Part shown: piece by piece, positions 9,523 to 18,653 of the stretch
How the letters are laid out: each line of letters opens with the position of its first letter
Numbering within the stretch: position 1 is the first letter of the stretch
DNA from: Methylobacterium sp. E-005
GTDB taxonomy: Bacteria > Pseudomonadota > Alphaproteobacteria > Rhizobiales > Beijerinckiaceae
DNA: 62,272 nucleotides
Reading direction: 5' to 3'
Assembly: GCF_022829725.1 (NCBI RefSeq)
Contig: NZ_JAKSYG010000028.1
Coordinates: forward strand, 1 to 62,272
Notes under the pieces: model-generated
The model's database searches: none
What the model was told of the DNA's origin: nothing
What the model saw: the letters and a program-made list of their open reading frames with translations, nothing else
Program-made: the position numbers and the translations under genes

Positions 9523-10533
9523 TCATGGGCGTCCCGCGGAACGAGCGACCGGGCCGCGGAGGGCTTCGGCTGGCAGGTCCGCGACGATAGCCTCGGTCTG
9601 AGCGGGGGGCTGGGCGCCGACGAAGGCCCGGCTCAGCGCCGCCGGGCCGGGTCCGGCATCCCGGAGGGCTCGACCATCGTCCGGGGCTGCGGCCACGTCG
9701 GGCACGCCAAGGTAACGCCGACCCGCCGGTAAGGCGACGGCCGGCTCGGCGGTCCCGGCAGGTTCCGCGTCCGGCGGCCTGACGGCGGTGCGGAGCCGCG
9801 CGTGCCGGTGCGCCACGTCGGGGGCGCGAGAAGCCGGTATCCCGGTCACGGGTGTCCCCTCGTAGCGCGGCACGAGCCTGATCTGGTTCACCGCCGCCGC
9901 CATCGCGTCGAGGGTGATGTCATCGCGGCACAGCCTGACCCGAAGCGAGAGCGGGCCGGAGCGTCTGGATTCTGGGTCGAGATCCGGGGGGGCCGCGATC
10001 CATTGCCAGGCATACAGACAGCGGGCACCCCCCGCCGCCCGGCCGACCGCGAGTCCGTAGGGCCCATAAGCATTCGCGGCCGGACGGGTCACGACATGCA
10101 TCACCGTTCCGGGGAAGGCCGCCGCCAGTTCGGCCCGGATCCCGGCCTCGGTCGGCCGTTCGCCGGGAGCGAGATCCCCGTCCACCGCCTCGGCGCCAGC
10201 GCCCGCGCGGGGTATGCGCAGCAACACGAGATTCTGCCGCGCTTCACCGCGTGGCGCAAGGCTCAGCGAGACGGCTTGCTCGAACCTGTCCGCCGCGTCG
10301 CGCTCCTGCAGGCGCACCGGGCGACCGATCCAGTTCGGGAGCACGGCGATCGGCGTGCCTGACCGCGCCGGCGCGGTCGCCCGCGTGGAGTCGTGCCGCC
10401 CGTCCAGCACCGCGTCCAGGCTGGCATAGCGCGCGCCGCCAGCTGAGGAGCGCACCTCGTCGCGGGCCGTGCAGGCGCCGAGGGCGAGGGCGGTCAGCGC
10501 CAGGGCCAGGGATGTTCGGGCGGTGAGCATCAC
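9523..10533 (-). CDS. bcsN: Cellulose biosynthesis lipoprotein BcsN
   Basis: 336-residue protein with an N-terminal lipoprotein signal (A-L-T-A-L-A-L-G-A-C, lipobox cysteine near residue 21), so it should be lipid-anchored, probably in the outer membrane. The body contains the pattern expected for BcsN of rhizobial cellulose clusters: a domain around residues 60-230 with G-P-Y-G-L-A-V-G-R and C-L-Y-A-W-Q-W-I. The C-terminus is a proline/alanine-rich tail of about 100 residues. BcsN is needed for cellulose production in Agrobacterium, but its biochemical role is unknown. It overlaps the preceding TPR gene by 4 bases (ATGA), which indicates translational coupling. Confidence 0.82.
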   Translation of the reverse strand: MMLTARTSLALALTALALGACTARDEVRSSAGGARYASLDAVLDGRHDSTRATAPARSGTPIAVLPNWIGRPVRLQERDAADRFEQAVSLSLAPRGEARQNLVLLRIPRAGAGAEAVDGDLAPGERPTEAGIRAELAAAFPGTVMHVVTRPAANAYGPYGLAVGRAAGGARCLYAWQWIAAPPDLDPESRRSGPLSLRVRLCRDDITLDAMAAAVNQIRLVPRYEGTPVTGIPASRAPDVAHRHARLRTAVRPPDAEPAGTAEPAVALPAGRRYLGVPDVAAAPDDGRALRDAGPGPAALSRAFVGAQPPAQTEAIVADLPAEALRGPVARSAGRP

Positions 10534-12410
10534 GGGGCCTTCTCTCGCACGATCTGGTTACGCATCGCTTGCGGCGCGCCGAGTGAGCCAGTCGTCGCCG
10601 GCACGCCCCGGTCTGGGACCGGGGGGACCTGCGCCTGGGCCCGTGCCGGCCCGTCGGCCGGGGCTGCATGTTCGTCCGCCCAGAGCGTCCCGCGCGGTGC
10701 CGGGCTCTCCGCGGCACCGGGCTGGCTCGCCTGCTCGGCGCCGTTCCAGGCCGGCAGCAGGGAGAAGCCGTAGCGCTCGTAGGGCATCGGCCCAACGCCC
10801 GGCACGCGCCGGGCGATGGTCGGGGGCCGGCCGCGTGGGCGGTCGGACCAGCGCGTCTCGGCGACTGGTCCGTTGGTTGGGGCGGAGCGCAGGTCGTTCT
10901 CCATAAGCACGGCGACCGGGAAGTCGCCACGCCGGATCACGGGGGGCGCCGGCGCGCGGATGGCGATGACCTCGTCGGGCTGCGGCACGCGCCCGTTCTT
11001 CGCCGCCCCGCTCGAGGACGCGAGGTCGAGATAGCCGGATGCCGGCCCCGTGACCGCCCTGGTAACCCGAACCGGGGCACCCTCACAGGGCATCGGTCGG
11101 CTGACCGTAGGCTGGAAGAGCAGACCGACAACCCGCGGGAACAGACCGTCGTAGCGATTCACGACATCCAGAAACACGCGCTCCTGATGCATCCGGCGCA
11201 GCGACAGAGCGTAGCCGTAGACCGTGGCCTCCTTGGGGAACCATGCGACGGCGCGACGGAACCAGCTGAGCGCCGTATCGAACTGGCAGCGGTTGTAGGC
11301 GTACCAGGCGAGCGCCTGCGCGCCCTCTCCCGACGCCGTGGCGAGTGTGACCTCGGCGTAGCGCTTCAGGCGGTCCGGCTCGATCGCGGGCGCGTCTTCC
11401 TTCGTGAGCTCCGCCTCAAGGAGATCGATGAACAGCAGGGTGTTGTTCACCAGCGGCTCGCGCCACGCGTAGGCGACGTCCTCAGCGTCGCGGCGCAGTC
11501 CGAGGAGACGCAGGGTATGGGCGAGGCCGTGCGCCACCATGGCATCGCCGCCGCGGGCGATGGCGCGCTTGAACCAAGTGAGGGCAGTGGGCAGGTCGTG
11601 TCGCCTGAAGGCGAGCCAGGCCACGAGCGCCGCCTGGTCGGGGTCGGGCGCGGTCTCCGCGTAGGCCTGGAAGACGAAGAGGTCCTCGGGCGGTACGGAC
11701 TGGTCGACCTCGTCGTGGAGCACCGCGCCGATGCGACCCCGGATGAGGTCCACGTGGATCGCGTCGAGGTCCCGGGCGGGCCCGAGCGCGGCGAGCCGGT
11801 CGACCTCTTTCATCGGCAGGATCTGCATCGCCCGCAGGAGACTGACCCGCCGCTCCTCTGGCCCGAAGCGGCCGGCGGTGAGCACGGCGCGGAGGAGATC
11901 GAGGGCCTGCCCCTGGCGCTCGGTGCGGCCGTAGGCCTCGGCGGCGGCCCAGACCACTTCTGCGTCGGCGGCCTCGATGTCGGACCGGCGGCCCGCCGCG
12001 AAGATTGCCAGTTCGGCCCAGCGGCCGGCCTTGGCGAGGGACAGGCAGGACTGCCGCAGGGCGCGCGCAGCCAGGGCGGCCTGCAGGGCGGCCGATGGCT
12101 TCCAGCCCGGCTCAGCCTTGGCCCGGGCAGCGAGTGTGGTGCCGAGATCCGCATCGCGGCCGGCCGCGAGGAGGTCCCAGAGTCCGTCCTCATCCTCGCC
12201 GCCGGCGCGCGCGGTCCAGATATCTGCCGGCGGCTGCCAGCCCGGATAGCGCCGTCGCAGCCGCTCTGCCTCCGCCTCCACCCGCGTGCGCTGATGCTGG
12301 CCGGCGTAGTAGCGCAGGGCGGTCTCGTCCGGCTTGGCAGCGTCGATGGTCCCGGCGACGGCCGGTGCGACGACGAGCAGGGCAACCATGAGGATCAGCG
12401 CGGCGCGCAT
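10530..12410 (-). CDS. Secreted tetratricopeptide-repeat protein of the cellulose operon
   Basis: 626 residues beginning M-R-A-A-L-I-L-M-V-A-L-L-V-V-A-P-A-V-A-G, a clear signal peptide, so the protein is periplasmic. Helical repeat pairs of TPR/Sel1 character run through about residues 50-420 (for example A-L-A-W-Y-A-Y-N-R-C-Q-F-D-T-A-L-S-W-F-R). The last 150 residues are proline-rich and disordered. It occupies the position where BcsC sits in enterobacterial operons but is about half as long and shows no C-terminal beta-barrel, so it could replace only the TPR scaffold part of BcsC. The start at 12410 was chosen because it gives the signal peptide; it overlaps the bcsZ end by 16 bases. The stop overlaps bcsN by 4 bases. 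Confidence 0.8.
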   Translation of the reverse strand: MRAALILMVALLVVAPAVAGTIDAAKPDETALRYYAGQHQRTRVEAEAERLRRRYPGWQPPADIWTARAGGEDEDGLWDLLAAGRDADLGTTLAARAKAEPGWKPSAALQAALAARALRQSCLSLAKAGRWAELAIFAAGRRSDIEAADAEVVWAAAEAYGRTERQGQALDLLRAVLTAGRFGPEERRVSLLRAMQILPMKEVDRLAALGPARDLDAIHVDLIRGRIGAVLHDEVDQSVPPEDLFVFQAYAETAPDPDQAALVAWLAFRRHDLPTALTWFKRAIARGGDAMVAHGLAHTLRLLGLRRDAEDVAYAWREPLVNNTLLFIDLLEAELTKEDAPAIEPDRLKRYAEVTLATASGEGAQALAWYAYNRCQFDTALSWFRRAVAWFPKEATVYGYALSLRRMHQERVFLDVVNRYDGLFPRVVGLLFQPTVSRPMPCEGAPVRVTRAVTGPASGYLDLASSSGAAKNGRVPQPDEVIAIRAPAPPVIRRGDFPVAVLMENDLRSAPTNGPVAETRWSDRPRGRPPTIARRVPGVGPMPYERYGFSLLPAWNGAEQASQPGAAESPAPRGTLWADEHAAPADGPARAQAQVPPVPDRGVPATTGSLGAPQAMRNQIVREKAP

Positions 12411-13507
12411 GCCGGATACCTCGAACGCAGGGCCGCCAGGGCCAGCAGGTGCAGGGTGACGGGGTAGTAGTTCTCGCTCTCGGCTCGCACGCGCATCAGG
12501 GCCGACGGGAACGGCGCCCCGCGGCTCGCGCAGGCGCCGAGCGCCGGGATGGCGGCGTATCCGGTTTCGGTGAGCCGCGCCACGACCCGGCCCGTTTCCG
12601 TCTCGATCAGGGGGAGGCCGGTCTCGGGCTTCTGCCACAGGGCGAGGAACGGCGCGTAGAGGTCCGGATCGGTGACCCCCGCCATGGCGAGGTAGAGCGG
12701 GATGCGCAGGGCGTTGTAGCCGAACTGGACCGGGAACCCGTCGGCTGGCCGGGGTGCGGCCCCGGACAGGGAGATCCACTCCACCGGCAGCCCGCCGGCC
12801 CCGAAGCGTGCGGCCGCGATCAGGCGGCGCCCGCTGCGCGCCAGCGCGCTCCAATCGAATTCGGGTGCGAGCAGCGAGACGCGGTCGAGGGCCGGGAAGA
12901 TCCAGTACGACAGGTTGACCACCGGCCCGTCGGGACGCTCCTCGGCGGAGAAGCCCGCCACCGCCGGCAGGAGCAGCGGACCCTGCGGGGCGCGCGGCAG
13001 GATCAGCTTGCGCCCAAGCTCGACGGCGATCCGCCGGCCGGCGGCTCGGTGTGAGGGATCGTGCCACGCCTCGGCAGCCTCCGTGAGCGCCCAGGCGACG
13101 AGCAGGTCGCCGTCGGAGGCGTCGTTCATGTCGGCGACCGCGGGGCGCTTGTCCGGCTCCCACCGCCACGCGAGGAGCTGGTCGTCGCGGACCATCAGGT
13201 TCGCCCTCGTCCAAGTCCAGACCCGCTCGAAGGTCTCGCGGTCGCCCGCCGCCACGGCGAGCAGCATGCCGTAGCCCTGGCCCTCGCTGTGGCTGATGCC
13301 ACCGTTGGCGGTATCGACCACGCGGCCCTGCTCGGTGATGAACCGGGCCTTGTAGGCCCGCCACGCCTCACCGTTGCCGAGGGCCCCAGCGAGGGCCGGC
13401 GCGGAGCCGGCCATCACCGGTCCGGCCGAGCTCACGGCCAGGAACGTCACGGCCAGGAAGCTCATGACCATCCTCAGGAAGGGGGCGCCGTGCACGAAGA
13501 CGCTCAT
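12395..13507 (-). CDS. bcsZ: Endo-1,4-beta-glucanase BcsZ (glycoside hydrolase family 8)
   Basis: 370 residues with an N-terminal hydrophobic export signal (M-V-M-S-F-L-A-V-T-F-L-A-V). The GH8 signature is intact: I-S-H-S-E-G-Q-G-Y-G-M with the acid Glu at about residue 75, and D-M-N-D-A-S-D-G-D-L-L-V-A-W with the conserved Asp near 132. BcsZ cuts beta-1,4-glucan in the periplasm and is required for proper cellulose export in several bacteria. The size matches the family. Its ATG overlaps the bcsB stop by 4 bases, and its 3' end overlaps the TPR gene by 16 bases, so the genes are translationally coupled. Confidence 0.93.
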   Translation of the reverse strand: MSVFVHGAPFLRMVMSFLAVTFLAVSSAGPVMAGSAPALAGALGNGEAWRAYKARFITEQGRVVDTANGGISHSEGQGYGMLLAVAAGDRETFERVWTWTRANLMVRDDQLLAWRWEPDKRPAVADMNDASDGDLLVAWALTEAAEAWHDPSHRAAGRRIAVELGRKLILPRAPQGPLLLPAVAGFSAEERPDGPVVNLSYWIFPALDRVSLLAPEFDWSALARSGRRLIAAARFGAGGLPVEWISLSGAAPRPADGFPVQFGYNALRIPLYLAMAGVTDPDLYAPFLALWQKPETGLPLIETETGRVVARLTETGYAAIPALGACASRGAPFPSALMRVRAESENYYPVTLHLLALAALRSRYPACAPR

Positions 13508-15813
13508 TCCGATCTCCGTCCGAGGTTGCGCACGAGCAGGTGAGTCGAGCCGGCGAGACCGCCCGCCAGCAGCAGGCCGAACAGGCCGTAGAGGCCGGCA
13601 TGCAGGGAGAGCCAGCCGGCCGCGATGCGGCGGAGGTTGCCCGGCGCGGGAGGCAGCGTGGCGACGTAGCGGGGCTCCGCCGCAGCTTCGACACTCACGG
13701 AGCCGTCGACGGACGAGAGCGCGGTGAGGCGGCCCTCCGGACGCGTCCAAACCCGCGGATGGACGAGGCACGCCACCGCCTCCCGCAGACTGACGGCACT
13801 GGGGGCCGTGACCAGGGTCAGCAGATCGTCCTCGGCGGGCCCGGTCACGCCCTGCGCGAGGAGGGCTGCCGCCTCCGCCAGGATTGGGCCGCCCGCCCGC
13901 GCCGCCGGTTTCGCGTCCGGCCTGGCGGCCGCTTCTGTGACCGCCTCGGGTACCGGGGGCGCCAGCGCGCTGCAAGCCGCGATGGCGTCTGTGCGGAGCA
14001 CCCGGCGCCGCAACGCCGGGCCGCTCTCCCGTGCCGGTGCGGCTTCACGGTCGGCCCAGGCGTCCAACAGGGCCTGCGGATCGAGGCCTGCAGCGGTCAG
14101 GATGGTCCCGTCCAGGGTCCTGGCGGGGGACACGACGAGGGTCGGTCCGGTTATGCCGGCGCGGCCGGCGGCGAACGCGAAGGGGAGCACCCGGCCGGCG
14201 GCGAGGCCAAGCCGCGCAGCGAGCGTCGCCGCGGCCGCCATGGTGTCGCGATCCGGGGCCGGGACGACGAGGGTGGGACGTCGCACCGAACCTGCGTACG
14301 GAAAGGCCTCGGCGACGGTCTCGGCGATCTCGGGCTGCCGCCCGACCCGTGCCAGCGGCGGGAGGATCAAACGACTCGAGCCGGCGAGGAACAACCGCTC
14401 CGTGGGTACCCCCGTCTCATCCGGGCAGGTTTGGTCGTCGGTGCGGGGCAACTCCGCGCGGATCGCGATCCGGTTGAGGCCCGGTCGGAGCAGCCGCAGC
14501 GGCAGGAACACCGAACGGCGGTTCATCGCCTCCCCGCCCGTCCGTCCGAGCGGCGCGCTGGCCGCGTTCGCGCCGTTGATCTCCACGACGATCTGGGCGC
14601 CGGGCGCGAGGCCGGCCGGATAGCCTGCGTCCAAATCCAAGATCAGCTTGTCGTAGTCGGCTGGCATGAAGTCGTGCGGCAGGGCGAGGTCGAAGGCGAT
14701 CCGGTGGGTCCGTGCGGTCACGTGCGCATCCGGGATACCGAGCTCCGTGAAGGTGAGGGTCTCCCCGCCCGAGACCCTGCGGCCGCCGACGTCGGCGAGC
14801 GAGCGCAGGCCTGCTGGCGTCCCCAGTGGTTCCACGCGCGACAGAGCCTTTAGCTGCGCGAGCGCGGCGGCCACATCGGCATCCTCTGGTCCGGTCACGA
14901 CGAGGATGGGGCGGCGCTCCGCCGTCCGCGGCAGGAGCGCAAGGCGCGGCCCGGTCACGGGACCGAGCGATGCCAGGTCAACGCTCCCGGCGAGTTCGGC
15001 CACGCGGCCGACTGCGAGTGCCAGCCCGTCGCCGTCCTCGGCGGCTGGGCCGAAATCGGCCGCCGGCTGGATGAAGCGGCCGGCCAGGACGGTAGCCTGG
15101 AGGGCCGCCAGTGCCCGCTCCACGGTGCGAAGGCTCAGCTTCTCACCGGTCTGGATCAGGCGGACCGGTACCGCCCCGTCGGGGCCGCCTCGGATCGCCG
15201 CGAGGTCGACGGGATCGGACGGCCCCCCGGAACTCGCAAGCAGGCCGGTCGTCGCGGGATCAATCTGAGTCCAAAGCTCGTAGGTCGCCGGAACGGAGCA
15301 GTCGACGCGGTGGCGCTGCGCCACCGTGATGTCGACCCGGTTGAAGCCCCGCGACATCCCCCCCGGCGGTACGTCGAAGCTGAGGCTGCGGGCGCCCCGG
15401 GCCCCGTCGATGGCGGCGCTCCCCAGTACGAGACCGTTGAGACTGACGGTCAGCCGAGCAGTCTCGGGAAGGATCGAGACCGCGGCCACGTAGCCAACCT
15501 GGAAGCGGCCCCCGGTCCGCGCCTCTGCCTCGGTGACGTAGAGCGGGAAGCTCAGGCGGCCGTTCTCGCCCCAGAGCCGCATCGCTGCCGCGATCACGGG
15601 CAGCCGGCGGAGGACCGGGCCGGTCTCGGTCGCGTCAGCCGGGATTGGCCGCGCGGCGGCAACCGACTCGGCCGGGGCGACGATCGCCGCCCGTCCGGTC
15701 GCCGGCAGCATCAGAACCGGGGCCGCTCCGACCCCCGAGAAGGTCTGGGCCGAGGCGCCTGCCGCACAGGTGAGGAGGATGGCCACGAGAACTGGGCGGA
15801 GACCGTTGCGCAT
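13504..15813 (-). CDS. bcsB: Cellulose synthase periplasmic subunit BcsB
   Basis: 769 residues with a cleavable signal (V-A-I-L-L-T-C-A-A-G-A-S-A-Q), long periplasmic carbohydrate-binding-like and flavodoxin-like modules, and one C-terminal membrane anchor (L-Y-G-L-F-G-L-L-L-A-G-G-L-A-G). This matches BcsB, which guides the nascent glucan through the periplasm and is essential for BcsA activity. The two repeated patterns L-R-P-G-L-N-R-I-A-I-R and S-R-G-F-N-R-V-D-I-T-V are typical of the two jelly-roll modules. It starts 8 bases after the bcsA stop and ends overlapping bcsZ by 4 bases. Confidence 0.93.
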   Translation of the reverse strand: MRNGLRPVLVAILLTCAAGASAQTFSGVGAAPVLMLPATGRAAIVAPAESVAAARPIPADATETGPVLRRLPVIAAAMRLWGENGRLSFPLYVTEAEARTGGRFQVGYVAAVSILPETARLTVSLNGLVLGSAAIDGARGARSLSFDVPPGGMSRGFNRVDITVAQRHRVDCSVPATYELWTQIDPATTGLLASSGGPSDPVDLAAIRGGPDGAVPVRLIQTGEKLSLRTVERALAALQATVLAGRFIQPAADFGPAAEDGDGLALAVGRVAELAGSVDLASLGPVTGPRLALLPRTAERRPILVVTGPEDADVAAALAQLKALSRVEPLGTPAGLRSLADVGGRRVSGGETLTFTELGIPDAHVTARTHRIAFDLALPHDFMPADYDKLILDLDAGYPAGLAPGAQIVVEINGANAASAPLGRTGGEAMNRRSVFLPLRLLRPGLNRIAIRAELPRTDDQTCPDETGVPTERLFLAGSSRLILPPLARVGRQPEIAETVAEAFPYAGSVRRPTLVVPAPDRDTMAAAATLAARLGLAAGRVLPFAFAAGRAGITGPTLVVSPARTLDGTILTAAGLDPQALLDAWADREAAPARESGPALRRRVLRTDAIAACSALAPPVPEAVTEAAARPDAKPAARAGGPILAEAAALLAQGVTGPAEDDLLTLVTAPSAVSLREAVACLVHPRVWTRPEGRLTALSSVDGSVSVEAAAEPRYVATLPPAPGNLRRIAAGWLSLHAGLYGLFGLLLAGGLAGSTHLLVRNLGRRSE

Positions 15814-15821
15814 GGGGCTTC

Positions 15822-18653
15822 TCAGGCAGCGGAGCGGATGGAGGCGGGAGGCGCCGGCTCGCGGCCGAGCGCACGAAAATCTGGACCGCGCACGAGGTCC
15901 GCGCGGATGGGCTCGGCGCGGATGGGTACGGCGCGTTCCGACCCGGCCAGGGCGAGGATCTCCGCGAGCCAAGCCGTCGGGTCGAGCCGCGGCTCGGCGG
16001 CGGCCCCGGTGGGGGCTTGGGCCGGAATGGCGGCGGAGACCGCGGTGGGAGCCTCGGCAGCGGCGAGTTCGGCGACGGCGCGTCTCCAGGCTGCGTCCGT
16101 CAGCGGCATGCCAACGGAAGCGCCTGCTTCGGCCTGGGCCGGCTCCTGGGGCGGTATGGGGCGCGCCTCGACGAGCGTTGTCGCACTTCCCGGAACGATC
16201 GGTGGCACCGGGACCTTCGCCACAGGGACGGACATCACCTCGGCCGTCGTAGCGGAGAGGAGGGCGCCATCCAGGGTGACGATCGGGGGGATAAAAGGCG
16301 TCGGCGCCGCTGCCGCGATGGGCGCGACGACCGACCCTGCCGTGACCGACGGGACCTCCGACTGAGTTCGGCGAGCCGGCGCAACTATGGTCGGGGCGGG
16401 CAGCGTCCGCGCGGCGGGCGGGACGATGCGGCGGTCGCGCAGTCCGTACGTGATGGCTCGAACCGGCTCCGTGACGCCCCAGGCGAGGAATCGCAGAGTT
16501 CCGGAGAGCAGGTTCTCGTGCCGATGCCGGCCGGAGAGGAACGCCCGAAGGGCAGACACGTCGCCGTACATCAGTTCGGCGAGACCGCGGAACATGGCAG
16601 GGTCGGAATCCGGGAAGGCCACGTCCCAGGTGTCGCCGGAGAGACCGCTGCCCTGACGGAACGTAAGGGGGCCGCAGGTGGCCCCGGCGAGGACGATCCG
16701 GCCCACGCTTCCCGCTCCGGCCGAGGTCGGCCACGCCGAACCGTCGCAGCGGCGCAGGCGGCAGCCCTCGGTCGAGGCGCGCTCCACCATCACCTCGAAC
16801 ACCGCGCCGCCGACTGACGCGACGGCGCGCCGATTCACCGGCAGGCTATGGCTGCGCTCCGGCTGCCGGCGTTCGGCCACGACGCCGAGCGCCGCGCCCG
16901 CGATCACGAGGTTGAACAGGCACCAGAGCCCGACCACGAGCATCAGGCTGGTGACGCCGGGCTCGTAGAGATAGCGCCACGTGGCCGTCGCGCAGCCCGC
17001 CATCAGTGCGCCGAAGATCGCGAAGAACGGCCAGGCCAAGCTCGACAGGTGATCGCGGTCGAGGCCGACGCCCTTGTTGGTGACGTTGAAGCTCGGCTTG
17101 CGTGGAGACAGCATGACCGAGACGATGGAGCGGGCGAGATAGACGCCTTGCACGTACTCGTAGAGTTCGGAGACCCACGGCCAGCGCACGCGGCCGTAGA
17201 GATAGTTCTGCATCATCATGTTGGCGACCACGTAGGTAGCCGTGAAGGCCAGGGCCTCGTCAATCGACGAGACGAAGATCTTCACGTCGAAGAAGATGTG
17301 CAGAAGTGGCGCCAGCATGAAGATGAGCCGCGGTAGCGGGAAGAACCAGAAGGTCATGCTTGACAGGTAGCAGAGCCTCTGGATCGGCTTCAGGCCGCGC
17401 TTCAGCAACGGGTTCTTCAGGAGCATGATCTGGAACATGCCCTGGCACCAGCGCGCTCGCTGGCCGATGAAGTCCGCGAAGGTCTCCGGCTGGAGGCCCG
17501 CGATCAGCGGCCGGTCCACATAGGCGCTGGTCCAGCCGCGGGCGTGGAGCTCGAAGGCGGTCTCACAATCCTCCGTGATGGTGATACCCGAGAAGCCGCC
17601 GACCGCGTCGAGCGCGGCCCGCCTGAGCAGCGCCGCCGAGCCGCAGAAGAACGAGCCGTTCCACTTGTCGAGGCCGGCCTGCGTGACGCCGTAGAACATC
17701 TCGTTCTCGGACGGCATCTTCGAGAAAGTGCGCAGGTTCCGTTCCAGCGGGTCCGGGTTGATGAAGACGTGGGGCGTCTGCACCAGAAACAGCTTCGGAT
17801 CCTGCGCGAACAGGCCAATCGTCTCGCGCAGGAACGGGCGGAACGGCGCGTGGTCGGCGTCAAGGACCAGGACGAGGTCGGCACTCGCCTGCGTGAGCCC
17901 GTTGTTGAGGTTGCCGGCCTTGGCGTGCTCGTTGCACGTCCGGGTGAGGTAGTGGGCGCCCAGCGCAGTGCAGAGCGCCTGCAGCTCGGTCCGGCGCGTC
18001 CTCGCCGCCTCGGCCCGGGCGGGATCGGCATCGGCGCATTTCTGATCGGTGCCGCCGTCGTCGAGCAGCCACACGGTGGCGCGCCCGGCCGGATAGTCGA
18101 GGTTGCGCGCCGCCGCCAGGGTGACGCCCAGGATCTCCGCGGATTCGTTGTAGGAGGGGATGAAGATGTCGACGGTGGGGAGTTCCGCCTCGGGTAGCAC
18201 CGGCGCGGCGCCACGCGCCAGCGGCTCGACGTTGATGATCAGGCTGACCGTGAGGATCAACACGCAGTAGAGTTCGGCGAGCGCCAGCACCACGCCGAGC
18301 CCGAAGCTGACGGGATCGTCGAGCGCCGGCAGCGTGCCGGTAAGGCGCCAATAGACGTAGCGGATAACCACGGTCGTGCCGAGCGCCAGGAAAGCCATCC
18401 GGGCGAGGCCCCGGCGCGGAAACAGCACCCAGAGCGCCACCATCCCGGCCCCGGCCGCGGCGCACAGCGCGAGCTGGGCCGCCGGGCCGACGGGCTGGAC
18501 CAGAAATCCGATGGCGAGTGTGGCGCACAGCGCCCAGGTCGCCCAGAGCAGGCCCATCAGGATGCGTGGTCGCGCGGCCCGGGCGGGGGCCGCCGTCCCC
18601 ACGGCCATGATGGTCGCCCCCGTCACCGGGCTGTCCAGCGTCGTGGTGCCCAT
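15822..18653 (-). CDS. bcsA: Cellulose synthase catalytic subunit BcsA with degenerate PilZ and long C-terminal tail
   Basis: 943 residues. Membrane segments lie at about 30-150 and 430-590. The family-2 glycosyltransferase motifs are all present: L-L-D-D-G-G (about 196-201), D-A-D-H (about 265), G-S-F-F-C-G (about 333), T-E-D (about 360) and Q-R-A-R-W (about 398). It polymerises UDP-glucose into beta-1,4-glucan and extrudes it. The PilZ domain follows at about 595-700: R-Q-P-E-R matches RxxxR, but the second motif reads R-A-S-T-E-G, so the usual D/N of (D/N)xSxxG is Arg. From about 745 to the end there is a proline/alanine/valine-rich tail of about 200 residues, unusual for BcsA. The start overlaps the bcsS stop as TGATG. 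Confidence 0.93.
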   Translation of the reverse strand: MGTTTLDSPVTGATIMAVGTAAPARAARPRILMGLLWATWALCATLAIGFLVQPVGPAAQLALCAAAGAGMVALWVLFPRRGLARMAFLALGTTVVIRYVYWRLTGTLPALDDPVSFGLGVVLALAELYCVLILTVSLIINVEPLARGAAPVLPEAELPTVDIFIPSYNESAEILGVTLAAARNLDYPAGRATVWLLDDGGTDQKCADADPARAEAARTRRTELQALCTALGAHYLTRTCNEHAKAGNLNNGLTQASADLVLVLDADHAPFRPFLRETIGLFAQDPKLFLVQTPHVFINPDPLERNLRTFSKMPSENEMFYGVTQAGLDKWNGSFFCGSAALLRRAALDAVGGFSGITITEDCETAFELHARGWTSAYVDRPLIAGLQPETFADFIGQRARWCQGMFQIMLLKNPLLKRGLKPIQRLCYLSSMTFWFFPLPRLIFMLAPLLHIFFDVKIFVSSIDEALAFTATYVVANMMMQNYLYGRVRWPWVSELYEYVQGVYLARSIVSVMLSPRKPSFNVTNKGVGLDRDHLSSLAWPFFAIFGALMAGCATATWRYLYEPGVTSLMLVVGLWCLFNLVIAGAALGVVAERRQPERSHSLPVNRRAVASVGGAVFEVMVERASTEGCRLRRCDGSAWPTSAGAGSVGRIVLAGATCGPLTFRQGSGLSGDTWDVAFPDSDPAMFRGLAELMYGDVSALRAFLSGRHRHENLLSGTLRFLAWGVTEPVRAITYGLRDRRIVPPAARTLPAPTIVAPARRTQSEVPSVTAGSVVAPIAAAAPTPFIPPIVTLDGALLSATTAEVMSVPVAKVPVPPIVPGSATTLVEARPIPPQEPAQAEAGASVGMPLTDAAWRRAVAELAAAEAPTAVSAAIPAQAPTGAAAEPRLDPTAWLAEILALAGSERAVPIRAEPIRADLVRGPDFRALGREPAPPASIRSAA

